Position numbers and translations under genes: made by a program. A stretch of 64,000 nt of DNA, from assembly GCA_030549775.1 (NCBI GenBank), contig CM060171.1, positions 8,801,289-8,865,288 of the forward strand, given 5' to 3'. This document shows positions 26,096-37,975 of this stretch, in pieces; the first letter of the stretch is position 1, and the number at the start of each line of letters is the position of its first letter. The notes below the pieces were generated by a model. It ran no database searches. It had not been told where the DNA came from and was given only the letters and a program-made list of their open reading frames with translations. This DNA comes from Tamarix chinensis (Eukaryota; Streptophyta; Magnoliopsida; Caryophyllales; Tamaricaceae).

Positions 26096-27650
26096 GTCTG
26101 GCTCAACAGTCTTTCGCTTTACGTAATTAATGTCTTATCTGTGTCACATTGAATCACATCACACCCTTGACATGCATGCGGTTGATACTCTACTTCTTTC
26201 CCCTCCAGAGGGATCGTCCCATATTTTAAGACTCGTACCTCTTCTCACACCCGACATCTATTCCCCATAGACTCAAGCATAGTGGCATATAGTAAGGCAC
26301 AATCTCCAAGAATATAGGTCATCCCAACACATATGACATCGACTCCGCATGTCCTCATCCCTCTAGGGTTCCTCCTCGGAGACTCTAATCGGACCTATGT
26401 GGCCCAACTCTTTCTTACTTACCCAAACATTACTTTGTTCTCTATCTCGCACCTCATTTTTATTAGGAAATTCCCCAAATGTATTACTTTATCTCCCAAG
26501 TTCACGTGTGACCGTCAAAACCCTAGTTGGTCGCGCCAAACCCTAGCACTTTATTTCCTCAACAAGTAACCTCTCTCTTTCACCCCAAAATCTCTTCTCT
26601 CAATTAGAAGCCCACACTCATCCTTTATATAAGTGAGTTCTCACTCTCAACCCCATACTCCATCCTTCCTTAATTATTTTTACCCTTGTACCCTTCAAAT
26701 TCCTCATTTTCTCCCAAAACCCTAATTGCGTCCCTTAGATACCCTTACATCGACCCACGTAAAATTTTGCACCCAAGTCTCCAATGGACCCATAACTTTA
26801 ATATTTTCTTATTTACTCCCTAAATCAACTTTCCTCACGTACGATTCATCCCCATGCAGAATTTAATTACTCTATGCAGACTCCCCAACACCCATTTACT
26901 CGCAAAACCCTAATCAGGTATCTTATACACCAACTCACGTACTATTTTTCATACCAAGTCTCCAATCACTCTAAGACTCTCCAAAACTCTTACTTACAAC
27001 CCAAATCAACTTTTCCCACGTAAGGATCACGCCCATGCAAGATCTAGTCCCCCCATGCAAACTTCCCAAACGTCACTTTTCCGTAGTTCTTTTATTATCA
27101 TTTCATGCTACCAAAACCCTAGCATGCATGTCCTAGAGGGTCGTATCATGTCACATCATCAAACATCAAACATGGAACACGTCATGCTCATATAATATAA
27201 GGCACACACATCATACCTCATTATCCACGCTGCGCTACACAAAACAGGTTATTCATAACACATGCATAATACACATTAACATGGCATACTCATCATCCAT
27301 CAACACATCACATCACACATAGTACAAGGCCATAGCTTCGTCCTTACCTAGGTAGACACCGGGCTTGGAGCATGCTCCTCTAGCTCTTTAGGGCTCGGAT
27401 CGGGGTCACCTATGAAAAGGGGAAAAAAGCTAAGTATTAGTTTCCCTTATAAATACTATCAACCCTTATTCTAGTTTAGGATTAGGGTTCTTATCCTTAA
27501 TAGGGGTGTTATATAAAACTAGGGTTTTTACTCTAAAATTATTATGCTAAGCATTACTAATCGATATATCTTTATTTTCAATACTTATCGTTACACTTAT
27601 ATTATTAGACCCGTTAGTTCCATTCTTATAATACTAGTGTTCGCTAGTCA
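26096..27650 (-). other. Middle of LTR H, no gene
   Basis: Non-coding LTR sequence. It contains irregular repeats of CCAAAACCCTA and CCACGTA-type phrases (about 26500-27130). The block at 27350-27412, with GAGCATGCTCC and AGCCCTAAAGAGCTAG on its strands, matches 38132-38180 in LTR A and the last bases of the window in LTR G. Confidence 0.6.
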
Positions 27651-27659
27651 TAGTAAAAT

Positions 27660-27663
27660 AGTG

Positions 27664-27739
<76 letters not shown>

Positions 27740-27740
27740 G
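27660..27740. repeat. (TAA)n microsatellite in LTR H
   Basis: An almost perfect run of TAA triplets. More degenerate TAA/ATA runs follow at 27880-28090 and 28206-28260. LTR A has its TTA run at the equivalent place. Confidence 0.95.
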
Positions 27741-28205
27741 ACTACTAATAGTGACACTTATGTTTCAAGTAATAGAACCCTAGTGTTTTTAAGATTAAGT
27801 CTAATAATGGTGTTAGGTATAGCAAAACAATATTAATATAAGTACAATACCCACATAAGGTTGGATTAAGTAGTAATAACACTAATAGTGGTAATAACCA
27901 TAATGATAGTAGTAATAATAATAATAATACCAACACTAATGGTTAAATATGATGAAAGCTAGGGTTTTGGAGGGATGATGGCCTTGTAAGAAAATAACAG
28001 ATTTATGATAGAGAAATTAATAATGACAATAATAATAGTAATGACAATAATAGTAATAATACTAATAACCAAAAATAATAATAATGTTAATAATAAAGAT
28101 AATGACATTAACTCTAAGTTAAGTATAATAGGGGTTAGGGTTGGAAGGGGTGATAGTATGATAACATTAAGGATAATAAAGGATAATAATAAAAATTGTA
28201 TTAAT

Positions 28206-28213
28206 TAATAATG

Positions 28214-28247
<34 letters not shown>

Positions 28248-28262
28248 TAATAAGTATAATAA
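28206..28262. repeat. (ATA)n microsatellite in LTR H
   Basis: A second TAA/ATA-triplet run, interrupted by GATAATAAG, next to the start of the GC-rich leader. Confidence 0.9.
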
Positions 28263-28319
28263 TACTAAGGATACTAAAAATAATTAACACTTGAACAGCA
28301 AGGATTTAAGGGTTGGGGG

Positions 28320-29240
28320 AGTTTAGAGGGCCACCTAGGGTGCTGGTGGCACAGGTGGCAGTGCACGGCACAAGACGGCGGCGGCGGCGGCGGTGATGGG
28401 GGAGAAGGAAGGTGGAGAAGTGGTGGAGGGGGGAGGAAGGAAAAGGAGAGGTTGGCAGGGGAAACAGAGGGTTTAGGGAGGTTGAGGAAGCTCCCTTGGT
28501 GGTTTTAGAAGGCAGTGGGGGTGCTGGAAGTGGCGGCATGGCGATGGGCGGCGGTGAGAAGGGCGGCGGGGTTCGAAGCTGGGTTGATCGGGAGGGTCAC
28601 ATTGCACGGCCGGGGTGGCGCGTGCAGAGAAAATCAAGGGTGAGGGAGGTCTAGGTCGGTGGAGGGTGATGCAAGGAAGAGTTTTGGGGGTGGATCAAGC
28701 GGCGGTGATGGGCGGCAGCTACGGGGAAGCTGTCTGAAATAAGGGTGGCGTAGGGTGGTTTTCTGGGCTATAGTTTCGAAAAAGCCCGATGCTGGGTCCT
28801 TGGGGGGTATTTATAGGCTTGAAATCGGGGGAGTATCGAGAGAGGGGACAGGGGGAGGCAGGTCAGGTAGCACGCCGGCCGGCGGTGGCAGGCCGACGCG
28901 GGTCTGCCATGGCAGACCTGTTGGTTGGTCGGGAAAAGGGAAAAAGGTGTGGGGCAGGCCTGGGAGTGATGGCGGGGGTGTCGGCCTATTGGGGGAGGGT
29001 GGCTGGAAAGTCAGGAAGGGGGGGGGGCGTGCAGGCGGCGCAGGCAGGTGGTCGGCGCAGAGGGGGCTGAGCGGCGACTTGCAGGTCGCGCGCGGGGAAG
29101 AAGAAAAGGGTAAAGGGGCTGGACCAGTCGGTCCAGGGGAGAAAAAGAAAAAGAACCGGGTGGGCGGTTCGGGCGAAGGTGCAGCGGGGCGGGCCTAGCG
29201 TGTGAGACAGGGGGAAGAAAATTGATCTGGGCCGGTGGGC
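28320..29240 (-). promoter_or_regulatory. GC-rich promoter/leader zone of LTR H
   Basis: A sharp GC-rich, purine-rich (+ strand) island in otherwise AT-rich DNA. On the minus strand CCTATAAATA at 28808-28817 is a good TATA box. Transcription would run leftward through the GGCGGCGGC-rich leader (28320-28780). LTR A has the same arrangement on the plus strand. Frames of 80-147 codons here are Gly/Arg-rich by composition and are not taken as genes. Confidence 0.6.
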
Positions 29241-29714
29241 TGGCCCAGTCGGGGGAAATGGGGGAGAGAAGGGAGAAAGGAGAGAGAGGGGAAGAGAAAA
29301 AAAAAAGAGAAAAGGAAAATAAGGGAGAAAAAAGGGATTAAGGAAAATAATTAGGGAAGAAAATTAAAATGACTTATGGGGTGAGTTATAGTATTTTTGG
29401 TAGATAATTAAAATTTTAGTAATTTATCTTAATATGTCTTATTATATTAGTTTAAAAAGGTAGCTTTTAGGAAAATATTGGTTTGAACCTTATTTAAATA
29501 AAATAAGTATGATAAAATAGCAATTTATTTATTTTAATTTATTAAACACTCACATCTAATTTGGTATACTTAAAACCCACAAAATAATTAAGTTAAATAA
29601 ATTTAAAAGGCAAAATCCTCAACGTACTTAAATTAAATAAGTCTAAGAGTTAAATTATCCCTAATAAAAGTAATTTATTAAATTATAGGCTTTTAAAATT
29701 TTTGGGGGATTACA

Positions 29715-29731
29715 TCACTACCCCTTTAAAA
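29715..29731 (-). other. Polypurine tract of H
   Basis: The minus strand reads TTTTTAAAGGGGTAG just before the LTR start TG(A)TGTAATCCCCC. This is the plus-strand priming site of a retrotransposon and marks the 3' LTR boundary. Confidence 0.65.
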
Positions 29732-30540
29732 ACAGACTTCGCCCCCGAAGTCTCCTGCGGCTCTTCTAGGGTTAGGGTTAGGGTATTCTAGTCCCCTACA
29801 TTAACGCGTTATTTGCTATACCTAAATTAACTACCCCCTTAGGGACGAACTATGGGTTGTTGCACCTGGGGTATAAGTTCAAATTAAATACTAAATATCA
29901 AAATTTAATATTGGGAGAATTTAATCAAAAATTTATTTATCAAAACTTTATTTCGGAAGGATCTGAAGGCTTAAAATTAAAAAAAATAGTTATATAAGAA
30001 TTTTGGAAACATCCTCGGAAGGAATTACCCATGAACATAAAATATGTATTATTTACGGGAATATATGTCATAAGACCTCAAAATAATTATTTAAAAACAT
30101 ATAATAAGATATTTAGGGCAAATTCAAATAAACCGAGACTAATTTAAATAATTTCCGAAATTGGTTTTCCGTCAATCAAAAGCATAAAACAGAAGAAAAT
30201 TAATTTTGAAAAGAAATTCTTAAATAATCTCCGAAAAAACCTTTTAAATTTAAAACTTTCCGAAAGTATTAACGATTTTCGAAAACGAATAAATTTAAAG
30301 TTGGAAATATTCTCTATGGCAAAAATCATTAAAATAACTTTAACTATTTAAACAGAAATTCTATAATTTATATAATATACTTCGTTAACGAAATATAACT
30401 TCAAAATAACGCTGTAATCACATGACAAAGTTATAATTGAAAACGACTCGAAATTAAAATAATCAACTGTTTAAATCAAATTACGCTAATAAAATCATTA
30501 AACTTAATAAATTTGGATTTTAAAATTATGGGGTATTACA

Positions 30541-30545
30541 AAACT
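30541..30545. repeat. Target-site duplication of H, right copy (AAACT)
   Basis: Perfect repeat of 24968-24972. After it the LTR C sequence resumes. Confidence 0.85.
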
Positions 30546-31288
30546 CGTATCTAGAGAAGCAACGAACGCAAACGAACAAGCTCAACACTTAGTGAAATTC
30601 AAGGGAAAAATGAAGAAAAGAGAACTAGAGAGATTAAAGACTTGAGAACAACCATAATTTGATAACTCAAGACCCTATAAGATCCCTTGTTGTTAAAACT
30701 CAAAGGAGGGAAAGAAGGGAAATCTTGAGTCAAACCACTTAAGTGGAAGGAGAAGAATAGATGGTATATGTTGAGGTTAAGAAATGGAATATGTCACAAC
30801 TATCCCTAAGGACAGAAAATCAAATATAACTAAGGGGAAAAGATCTACATGAAATAAAGAATAAAGGTTAAGAGCGTAAAAGATAGTTTGAGTATCTTTT
30901 GGGGAGTTTTTATAATTTAAATAGAATCTGATCCAAATAGTTTAAAGATATTAGTTTAATAACCCATAAGTATGCTCATTAGCATGAAAACTATAACAAT
31001 AAAAAGGTTTAACAAGGAAGTGATTCATGAATTAACCAAAAATAGAGGTGCATATCAATTTTCTAGATGAACTAGTTTACAAGTTTGTTAGTACCAAGCT
31101 ACTAGTTACCCTAAGCCAGGAATGAAGATCCTGACATGATTAAGTCAGTTTTTGCACTAATTGGCCTACTAGTTCCTATAGGAACTCCATTTCCAAGAAA
31201 TATCTATTTCTCCACAAAAAAAAATTATGCATAATAAATACATAATTTAAAACATTTAGAAAGATGTTTGAGATGGAATATTGCAACA

Positions 31289-31304
31289 CTACCCCCCTTT
31301 AAAA
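31289..31304 (-). other. Polypurine tract of element C
   Basis: The minus strand reads ATTTTAAAGGGGGGTAG immediately before the LTR start TGTTGCAATATTCC. It fixes the 3' LTR boundary and the orientation of C. Confidence 0.8.
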
Positions 31305-31459
31305 TAGATTTTGTCCCCAAAGTTAACCAAAACAACACACTACTATAAAGAACACTATAAGAACCCCAAAGATAGTAAATAAGAAGTTAGAGTATGTTGA
31401 AGGCATACTTACTCCATAAACAAAAATGTTATAGTCAAAATAATGCACCTATGTAAACA

Positions 31460-32830
31460 ACTTTGGATACTTCTTCTTCATCTCCTCCTTAGTCTCTCGT
31501 GTGGCTTCTTTGGCTCCATGACATAACTAAAGGATTTTCACTAGTGGAACATTCTTCATATGGGTCTCTCTTATCTTGGTATCAAGGATCCTCATTGAAG
31601 CTCTCTCCTAGTCCATCAATGACTCATATACCTCAATCATCTCCAGTTATATGATATGAAATGGATTTTCCACATGCCACCACAACTAGAGATGTTAAAG
31701 ATGTTATGCACATATGAGAGCTCTGGAAGCAACACAAGATGATATGCAACCTCACCAACTAAGTTGAAATTCTTATATAGGTTTATACACCCCGAGCTAA
31801 GTTTGCTTTTCCAACCAAACCTCATAACACCCTCGGTTGGTGAGACCCTCAACAAGACTCTGTCACTCACCCTATACCCCTTAGTCCTCTTCCTCAAATC
31901 TACGTAGCTCTTCTTCCAATCTTAGGCAACCCGTATACAGTCATAAATTATTCTAATTTACCTCATGACATCCTCAATCATATTAGGTCCCAACACAATT
32001 TCCATTAATGTTACTCTAGCATAAGGGAATGTAACACTTTCATCCTTACTTAAAGAGTGTGATCCCTATGCTCATTATGACTATTATTATATGAAAATTC
32101 AAGTATGTGTCCATATGATCTTCGTAGATACCCTAAAACTCAAGTACACAATCGCAAAATATATCCTCCAAGATTTATTTGGTTCACTCAGTTTTTCCAT
32201 CTGTAACAAAGTGAAAGGTGATACTCATCTTCGGTTGTGTCCCAAAGGTTACCTACACCTTCTCCCAAAAGTGACACAAGAATTTATAGTCTTGATTTGA
32301 CATGATGTCTTTAGGTGCCCTATGCAACCTCACCACATGCTTTCGGTAAGCATTGGTTAAAAACTCTATGCTCCACATTGATTTCATAAAAATAAACATT
32401 ATTAATTTAGTCATCCTACCAACTATAACCCATATAGAACCAAACCCATTACAATTCCTTGAAAGACCAATCACAAAATCCATTGAGATGTTGTCCCACT
32501 TCCACTCAGGAATCTTTAAGGGCCAACTAATCTTGTATGGCACTTGTACTCAATGTTAACTTTCTAATAGGTGAAGCATCTAACAATGAAGTCTGCAACC
32601 TATTGGTTCATATGGGGCCACAACCCACAAGTAGATCCACTTCATATCTGTTTACAGGTTATCCCCTCTATGGCAAATGAAATAATGTGTATAGTGACCC
32701 TCCTCCAAAAATCTTCCTCTTCATTTCTACACACCTCTAGGGATTGCACCATGTGACACAAATTATATAAAACCATCCTCAAATATTTAAAACACATTAT
32801 TCTACCCTTTGTGATACCATGCTTGATCTG
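31460..32830 (-). pseudogene. Integrase and C-terminal tail of chromovirus element C
   Basis: The conceptual minus-strand protein follows Ty3-gypsy integrase. Near 32590-32530 there is 'ADFIVRCFTY' then 'IPEWKWDNISMDFVIG', with the first catalytic Asp in MDF. About 32310 reads 'SNQDYKF', where intact relatives have SDRDPRF, so the second catalytic Asp is Asn here. Around 32200 'THFHFVTDGKTE' and 'LEDIF' remnants continue the core. At 31637-31897 a frame reads DRVLLRVSPTEGVMRFG, then GEVAYHLVLLPELSYVHNIF, the C-terminal GPF/Y-like domain. The tail at about 31640-31460 ('VPLVKIL', 'ATRETKEEMKKKYPKLF') resembles the chromodomain-side end of Tekay-type chromoviruses. Many stops and frameshifts make it inactive. 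Confidence 0.88.
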
Positions 32831-32989
32831 CTCAAACTTGACATCATTGGGTGGACTATCTCAAATCACATAAAAAAAATGGTAGATTTAATCTTCAAAG
32901 CACTTATCTTTGCCTCAAGATCATCAGCCACTATAATCTTAATACCCATATGCCAAAGGTTATAATATAAACAATCTAGGTAAACCAAA

Positions 32990-34200
32990 GAACTCAAAAC
33001 ATGTAAAGTCCTCCTAAGAAGAGAATCAACAACCACGTTGGTATTATTCTTATGGCAGGTTGAATCCAGGTCTCATAAACTAACTTAAGCCATCTCTATT
33101 GTCTCATGTTTATCTCTCCTTGAATGAAGATATACTTAAGTCTATAATGATTAATAAATAACCTACATTTGATGTTGTAAAGGTAATGAATCCAAATCTT
33201 TAGGGTAAAGATGATTTTTACTAGCTCCAAATTGTGGATTCAATAGTTTTGTACAACTACTTCAACTAGTGAGAAAAATGTCACTACCTTCCCATACTAC
33301 ATCAAGATACAACCCAAACTTTGTTTCCATGCGACACTATATAACCCTCAGTACAAATGGTTGGGTGAGAAATAGAGTTGAATTTAATCTCCTCTTTAAC
33401 TCAAAAGTCGCATTACACTACTCATCTTACTAAAATTGGGAGATCTTCTTCAATATATTGGTCAAAGTATAAGTAATAATAGATAAAATGATGGTAGTAT
33501 CTTGCCAAACCCAAAGTTGTGTACCTCCCTAACATTGAACGGTGTTAACTACTCTTATGTTGCTCAAATATTAGAAGGGTTAACTAAAACATCATCCCTT
33601 AAGATCACATGCCCTAGAAATGTTAACTTATCTAGCCAACACTTACACTTTGAGAGTTTAGAATATAACTAATGAGCTCTTAACAATGATAAAGTTAATT
33701 TCAAGTGTTTCTCATGCTTCTCATGAATCTTGGAGTAGATAAGTATGATATCAATGAACACAACCACTAATGATCTAAGTAATGCCTAAAGATCCAGGTC
33801 ATGAGAGCCATGAACAATGTCAGAGAATTCGTCAATCCAAAAGGCATAATTGTGAATTCATAATACCCATATCTCGTCTAAAGTGTCATATTTGCGATGT
33901 CCCAACCAATGATCCTCAATTGATGATATTTTGATCCAAGATCCATCCTTAAGAAAAGAATAACTCCTTTAAGCTAATAAAAAAGGTTGTTGATGCAAGG
34001 TAGGGGATAATGATTCTTCACTATAACTAATTTATAATTTGGTAATTGATGTACAACCTCAAAATCTCATCCTTCTTCTCGATGATGGGACTAGTGTCCC
34101 CTAAGTCAACACATTTGACATGGTATATCCCTTCTCCATCAACTCGTCCTATTGAGCGCTCAAGTCTACCATCTTTACCAACAACATGTAAGATAATGCC
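32990..34200 (-). pseudogene. Reverse transcriptase and RNase H of chromovirus element C
   Basis: Read on the minus strand, about 34090-34000 gives a degraded 'DEILRLYINY...YPLPCINN' finger region. About 33880-33700 gives '[17 protein letters not shown]' and then 'VVVFIDIILIYSKIHEKHEKH'. The latter is the palm active site; the usual FIDDIL has become FIDIIL, losing one catalytic Asp. RNase H and its end follow at about 33480-33000, including 'LKYIFIQGEINMRQ' near 33130. The order protease, RT, RNase H, integrase is that of Ty3-gypsy elements. Frame changes are frequent, so this is a relic. Confidence 0.88.
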
Positions 34201-34499
34201 TTTGACATAAGTTCTACCCTGAGGAAAGATTAATCATAAATAAATATTTCTCACTAGTGGTATAACATATATTCTCCCCAAGAAAGATGCCTTGAAACTC
34301 TCACACAATAATAATATCCTCAATCATCACCATGTGAACACCTAAGTTCTAAATGCTACATAAGTAGAGAAACTAACCCTTTTTCACAAGGGTTCTAAGT
34401 GTCAATGACGACACCATCCTCACTAAGGGCCTAGGCTCACATCTCCTATAAAAGACCCTTGCACCATTCAACATTCAAAAAACCACACACTCTTGCACT

Positions 34500-34800
34500 C
34501 TTGTGTGTAATCTATCATATCTTAATACCTTGATAACATATCCATCCATAAGATGGCATTATAATCATGTAATATAAACCCTATGAGATATACTATAAAC
34601 TCTATTTGGCTAATAACTAACACCACGTCTCTATACAACTTAGTAAATGCAATCTTATCCCTAGAAGATAACACAATAAAAGGTTGATATACTTTTAGAT
34701 GAAAATAATGAAGCTTTAGCAACAAAATTAATAGACACAAAGGAATGAGATGCACCAAAATCAAATATCACTAATGTTAGAAATATAATGACAGTAAATA
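34500..34800 (-). pseudogene. Aspartic protease of chromovirus element C
   Basis: The minus strand at about 34770-34735 reads FDFGASHSFVSINFVAKA, the protease active-site region (DSGASHSF in relatives), here with Ser replaced by Phe. The frame at 34522-34764 then contains HDYNAILWMDMLSRY, the conserved flap-distal 'DVILGMDWLS' segment. One frameshift separates the two parts. Complex B is inserted just upstream on the coding strand, separating protease from the gag side. Confidence 0.85.
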
Positions 34801-34977
34801 AACTAGGGAAAACATTAGAAAAAGTGGCCAACCTTTGACTATCTAATCACATTCAGACGAGTGCCTAGTGGAACTGTTGCCACATTATCAAATTCTTATA
34901 CCAATTGAAAAGTAGGGATTTATAGAGCCCACTACTGAGTAGTTGAGCTAGCCCCACTATCAAGTAAAGGTGAAACA

Positions 34978-34982
34978 CTTGG
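34978..34982. repeat. Target-site duplication of complex B, left copy (CTTGG)
   Basis: CTTGG precedes TGTAATACCC and is repeated at 51853-51857 after the last CA of B. Sequence of element C resumes on both outer sides. Confidence 0.7.
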
Positions 34983-36647
34983 TGTAATACCCTAAAATTT
35001 TATAACCCTTGTTTTTAAGCTCTTAACCTTTTATTCAAAATCTAACTCTAAAAACTTAGCTTAATTATTTTATTTTATTTTATTTTAACTCTTGATTGGT
35101 AAATTATATAAATTTTTAAATAAATTAACCAAATTATTTACATATTTTCCTTTTTATTAAACCTGCTTTAAACTAGTTAATTTTTCCTAACCGAGTACCC
35201 ATACTCGGGGTGTTTAATAAATTAATTTTTCCCCTAGTTTCTTAATCTTTAATTTAAAACTAACTCTAACCCTAACCATAAATTTATTATTTTTCTTTTT
35301 CTTTACCCCTTTTACTTTTTCTTTTTTTTCCCTTCTCTCCTATCTCAATTGACATGCTACTCATTTCCTCTTTGATCCAACCATCCCTTACACATGGCCT
35401 CCCTTCCTTTCTCTTTCTGGAACCTAACCCCTGCACCTATACCTACATCTGTACACCTTCCCAACCTTGCTCCAACACGTCATACCCTTCACCGTTAAAC
35501 CTCATCACCCTTTAACCGGTTACCTATATACTCCATTACTCCCTTCCATTTTTGTTCAAACCAACCACAACCACCACTCCCTTCCTTCCTATTCTTTTTC
35601 CTTCTCCTCTGCCTTGCTTAACTGACCCATCTTTTTCCTTCACTTCCTTCTCCTATTGCCATGTTTTGGTTTTTTGCATGTTCTCACCACTCTTCACCAT
35701 CACCAACCACCACAACCTAGCCCATAGCCAACCAACACCACCTTCAACCAAGCCACACTTCCTCCCTTTCTTCTTCTTCCAAGCCATCATATTTTCCTTC
35801 CCTAATAATGAAATGCCCCAAAACTCTAATTTTAAGAATTTTAGTTAATTAATAATTTATTAGAAAAATTAATTAAATAAATTATTTTTATTTAAAATAA
35901 AAGGGAATTAATTAGGGAAAATCAAGAATAAAATAATCAATATTTTATTAGAAAATTTTGGGTATTTTGCTAATTAAAGTGGAATTTAGGAAAAATCTTT
36001 CAAAATTCCTAAATTAGCCTAAAAAGGAAATTAAATATTATTTTATTTAAATATTATTATTTTTTAAATATCCTAAATATCCAAATTATTTTCATTATCC
36101 CAACCCACCTATTTTTCTTTTTCCCTTTTTCCTTTTTCCTTTTCTTTCTTTTCTTTTTCTTCCTTTTTTTCTTCTTCTTTTCTTTTTCTTCCTCCTTTCC
36201 CCTAACCGGGGCCAGCCCAGTGGCCCGTTCGCCTTTTTCCTTCTCCTTCGGTGGCCCAAGACCCAGCATGTCACATTTTGTTTTAAGTTTCCCCCATCGC
36301 CGCCTGGTCGGCTCTTTTTTTCTTTTCTTTTCTTTTCTTCCTAGACCGTCGGTCCACGCACATCCTTCCTCATTCTTCTTCTTCTTCCTTCCTCCCTTTC
36401 CCATCGATCTGCAACGTCCCGAAATTGACATCGCCGGCCACACCTGATTTGACCGGCCACTTTCCCCTCTCTCCCTTAACGATTCGTCGGCCACTTTGAC
36501 CTAACCCACTCCCCTCTCTTCTCACGCACTATCCCCTCTTTCCTAGCCAAAAATCCCTACCGCAATTTGAATTTTTCGAACCGGTGAACCCTAACTCTAC
36601 CTGCCCTATTTTCTCATCACCCCTTTGGCCTTATCCTCTCCTTTAGC

Positions 36648-36657
36648 CCTATAAATA
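36648..36657 (+). promoter_or_regulatory. TATA box of LTR A
   Basis: CCTATAAATA followed by CCCCC, the same phrase as in LTR H. It lies between the pyrimidine-rich zone (36100-36640) and the leader rich in GCCGCC (to 37270). Confidence 0.65.
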
Positions 36658-37346
36658 CCCCCATAATCAGTCTGTGCTCGAGCTCTTTCCCACAGCCTAA
36701 AATATTTCTCCCTTTGCGTTGTTGCCTAATTAAACACCATTTATGTCACCATCGACCAACGTCACCGCCCAAGCCTCCCACCTAAGCACTCCCTACACCG
36801 CCCTCTAACTAACTACACCACCCTTCTCCCTCAATTTACCCTGCACGAGCCACCCTGATCGTGCAAAGTCACCTCCTCGATCAGCCATTCCTTCCACCTT
36901 CGCCGCCCTTCGCACCACCATTAGCCACCCCTCCCGCCGTAACCACCCCCTCCTACACCTTCCAAACTTCCCTTTAGACTTCCCTCTACCTCCCCTACCT
37001 TTCTTTTTCTCTTCCTCCCTCTCCTCCTCCCTTTCTTCCTTTCCTCCCCTTATGACCATCACAGCCGCCGCCATGCGTCACCACCTTTGGCTGCGCCACC
37101 ACCTTCATTCCACCCCTCTCCATCTAGGCAACCATAAACACCCCAACTTCCACCCTCTTTCTCCCTCTCTTTTTCCCAGCACTCAACTATCTCTCCTTTC
37201 TTCTCTTTTTTTCAGCCACCGCCGTGCACCACCACCGGTGCCACCTGTCACCACCTACCCAAGGTAGAACCCTAAGCCCTCTCAACCCTTAAACACTATT
37301 TATACAAGCTTTATTTATTTTATTTTATTATATCTCCATTATTTTG

Positions 37347-37447
37347 AATATATTATTATTATTATTATTATTAATGCTGCTAATGTTTTTGTTATTATTG
37401 CTATTGAGGGCTGAAGCCCTATTCTATTTTTATTTTGGTTATATCAA

Positions 37448-37518
<71 letters not shown>

Positions 37519-37975
37519 CTGCTAATATTTTTGTTATTATTGTTATTGATGGCCGAAGCACTATTCTACTTTTATTTTGGTTATATCAATATCATTATTT
37601 TTGCTATTATTATTATTAGTAATATTATTATTTCAAAGTAGGGTCGAAACCCTACTTTACATTATTTTCGATTTATACTATTAGTATTATTATCGTTATT
37701 GTTATTATTATTTCATATTATTATTATTATTATTAATGTTAGTAGTATTATTATTAATATTATTTTGGTGAAGGGTCGAAGCCCTTATTCCACCATTTAT
37801 TTCAAAATATATTACTATTATTATTAGTATTATTAGAATTATTTATTATTGTAATTATTATTATTATTCTTATTTTTATTGTTATTCTTATTATTATCAT
37901 CATCATTATTATTATTATTTTTAGTATCATTATTATTATTAGGGTAAAATATTCAAACCTTATATTATCATCTTT
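37347..37975. repeat. (TTA)n microsatellite field in LTR A
   Basis: Long runs of ATT/TTA, the purest at about 37448-37516. A segment with GGGCTGAAGCCCTATTCTA or GGTCGAAGCCCTTATTCCA recurs about every 150 bases between the runs. Frames rich in Ile and Leu here are artefacts. Confidence 0.95.

Larger units (their letters stand above)
24973..30540 (-). mobile_element. Gypsy element H: complete 3' LTR plus truncated 5' LTR, internal region deleted
   Basis: Both outer ends are LTR termini (TGTAACACCC on the left; TGTAATACCCC read on the minus strand from 30540) and lie between perfect AAACT duplications. Within it, at 29714, a second LTR start (minus strand TGTAATCCCCCAAAA) follows a polypurine tract (TTTTTAAAGGGGTAG, about 29715-29731). 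The most economical reading is a full 3' LTR at 24973-29714 (4.7 kb), a short piece of 3' internal DNA, and an 800-bp stub of the 5' LTR reaching 30540. The first 70 or so bases of the two LTR starts align. Almost all coding DNA is gone. It inserted into the 3' LTR of element C. Confidence 0.8.
22332..31288 (-). mobile_element. 3' LTR of gypsy element C, split by element H
   Basis: On the minus strand this LTR starts TGTTGCAATATTCC at 31288, directly after a polypurine tract. It ends CAATTTTTATTG-type sequence and ...GGTGTGTTACA at 22332. Element H interrupts it at 24973-30545 (including one duplication copy). The part from 22332 to about 23760 matches the LTR at 52208-53400 in the same orientation: both contain AGGAGTACTAAGTAAGAAC and the ACATTCCATCTTACCAC/ACATCCCATCCCACCAT block. 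The field of CCAATCGATTGG-like motifs is at 23900-24200. Without H it would be about 3.4 kb long. Confidence 0.8.

Noticed and set aside
25570..26130. Overlapping long reading frames on both strands
   Set aside because: They are translations of the 54-bp minisatellite, whose period is a multiple of three; no start context, no family resemblance.
27544..28208. Ile-rich reading frames
   Set aside because: Translated TAA/ATA microsatellite.
28306..29198. Gly/Arg- and Pro/Ser-rich frames of 77-147 codons on both strands
   Set aside because: GC-rich LTR leader with few stops; composition explains the frames.
29769..29786. GGGTTAGGGTTAGGG as an interstitial telomere repeat
   Set aside because: Only about three units, inside retrotransposon DNA; the plant telomere unit is normally TTTAGGG. 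Chance is adequate.
36057..37641. Lys-rich, Pro-rich and Leu-rich frames in LTR A
   Set aside because: Low-complexity pyrimidine tract and TTA microsatellite inside an LTR.
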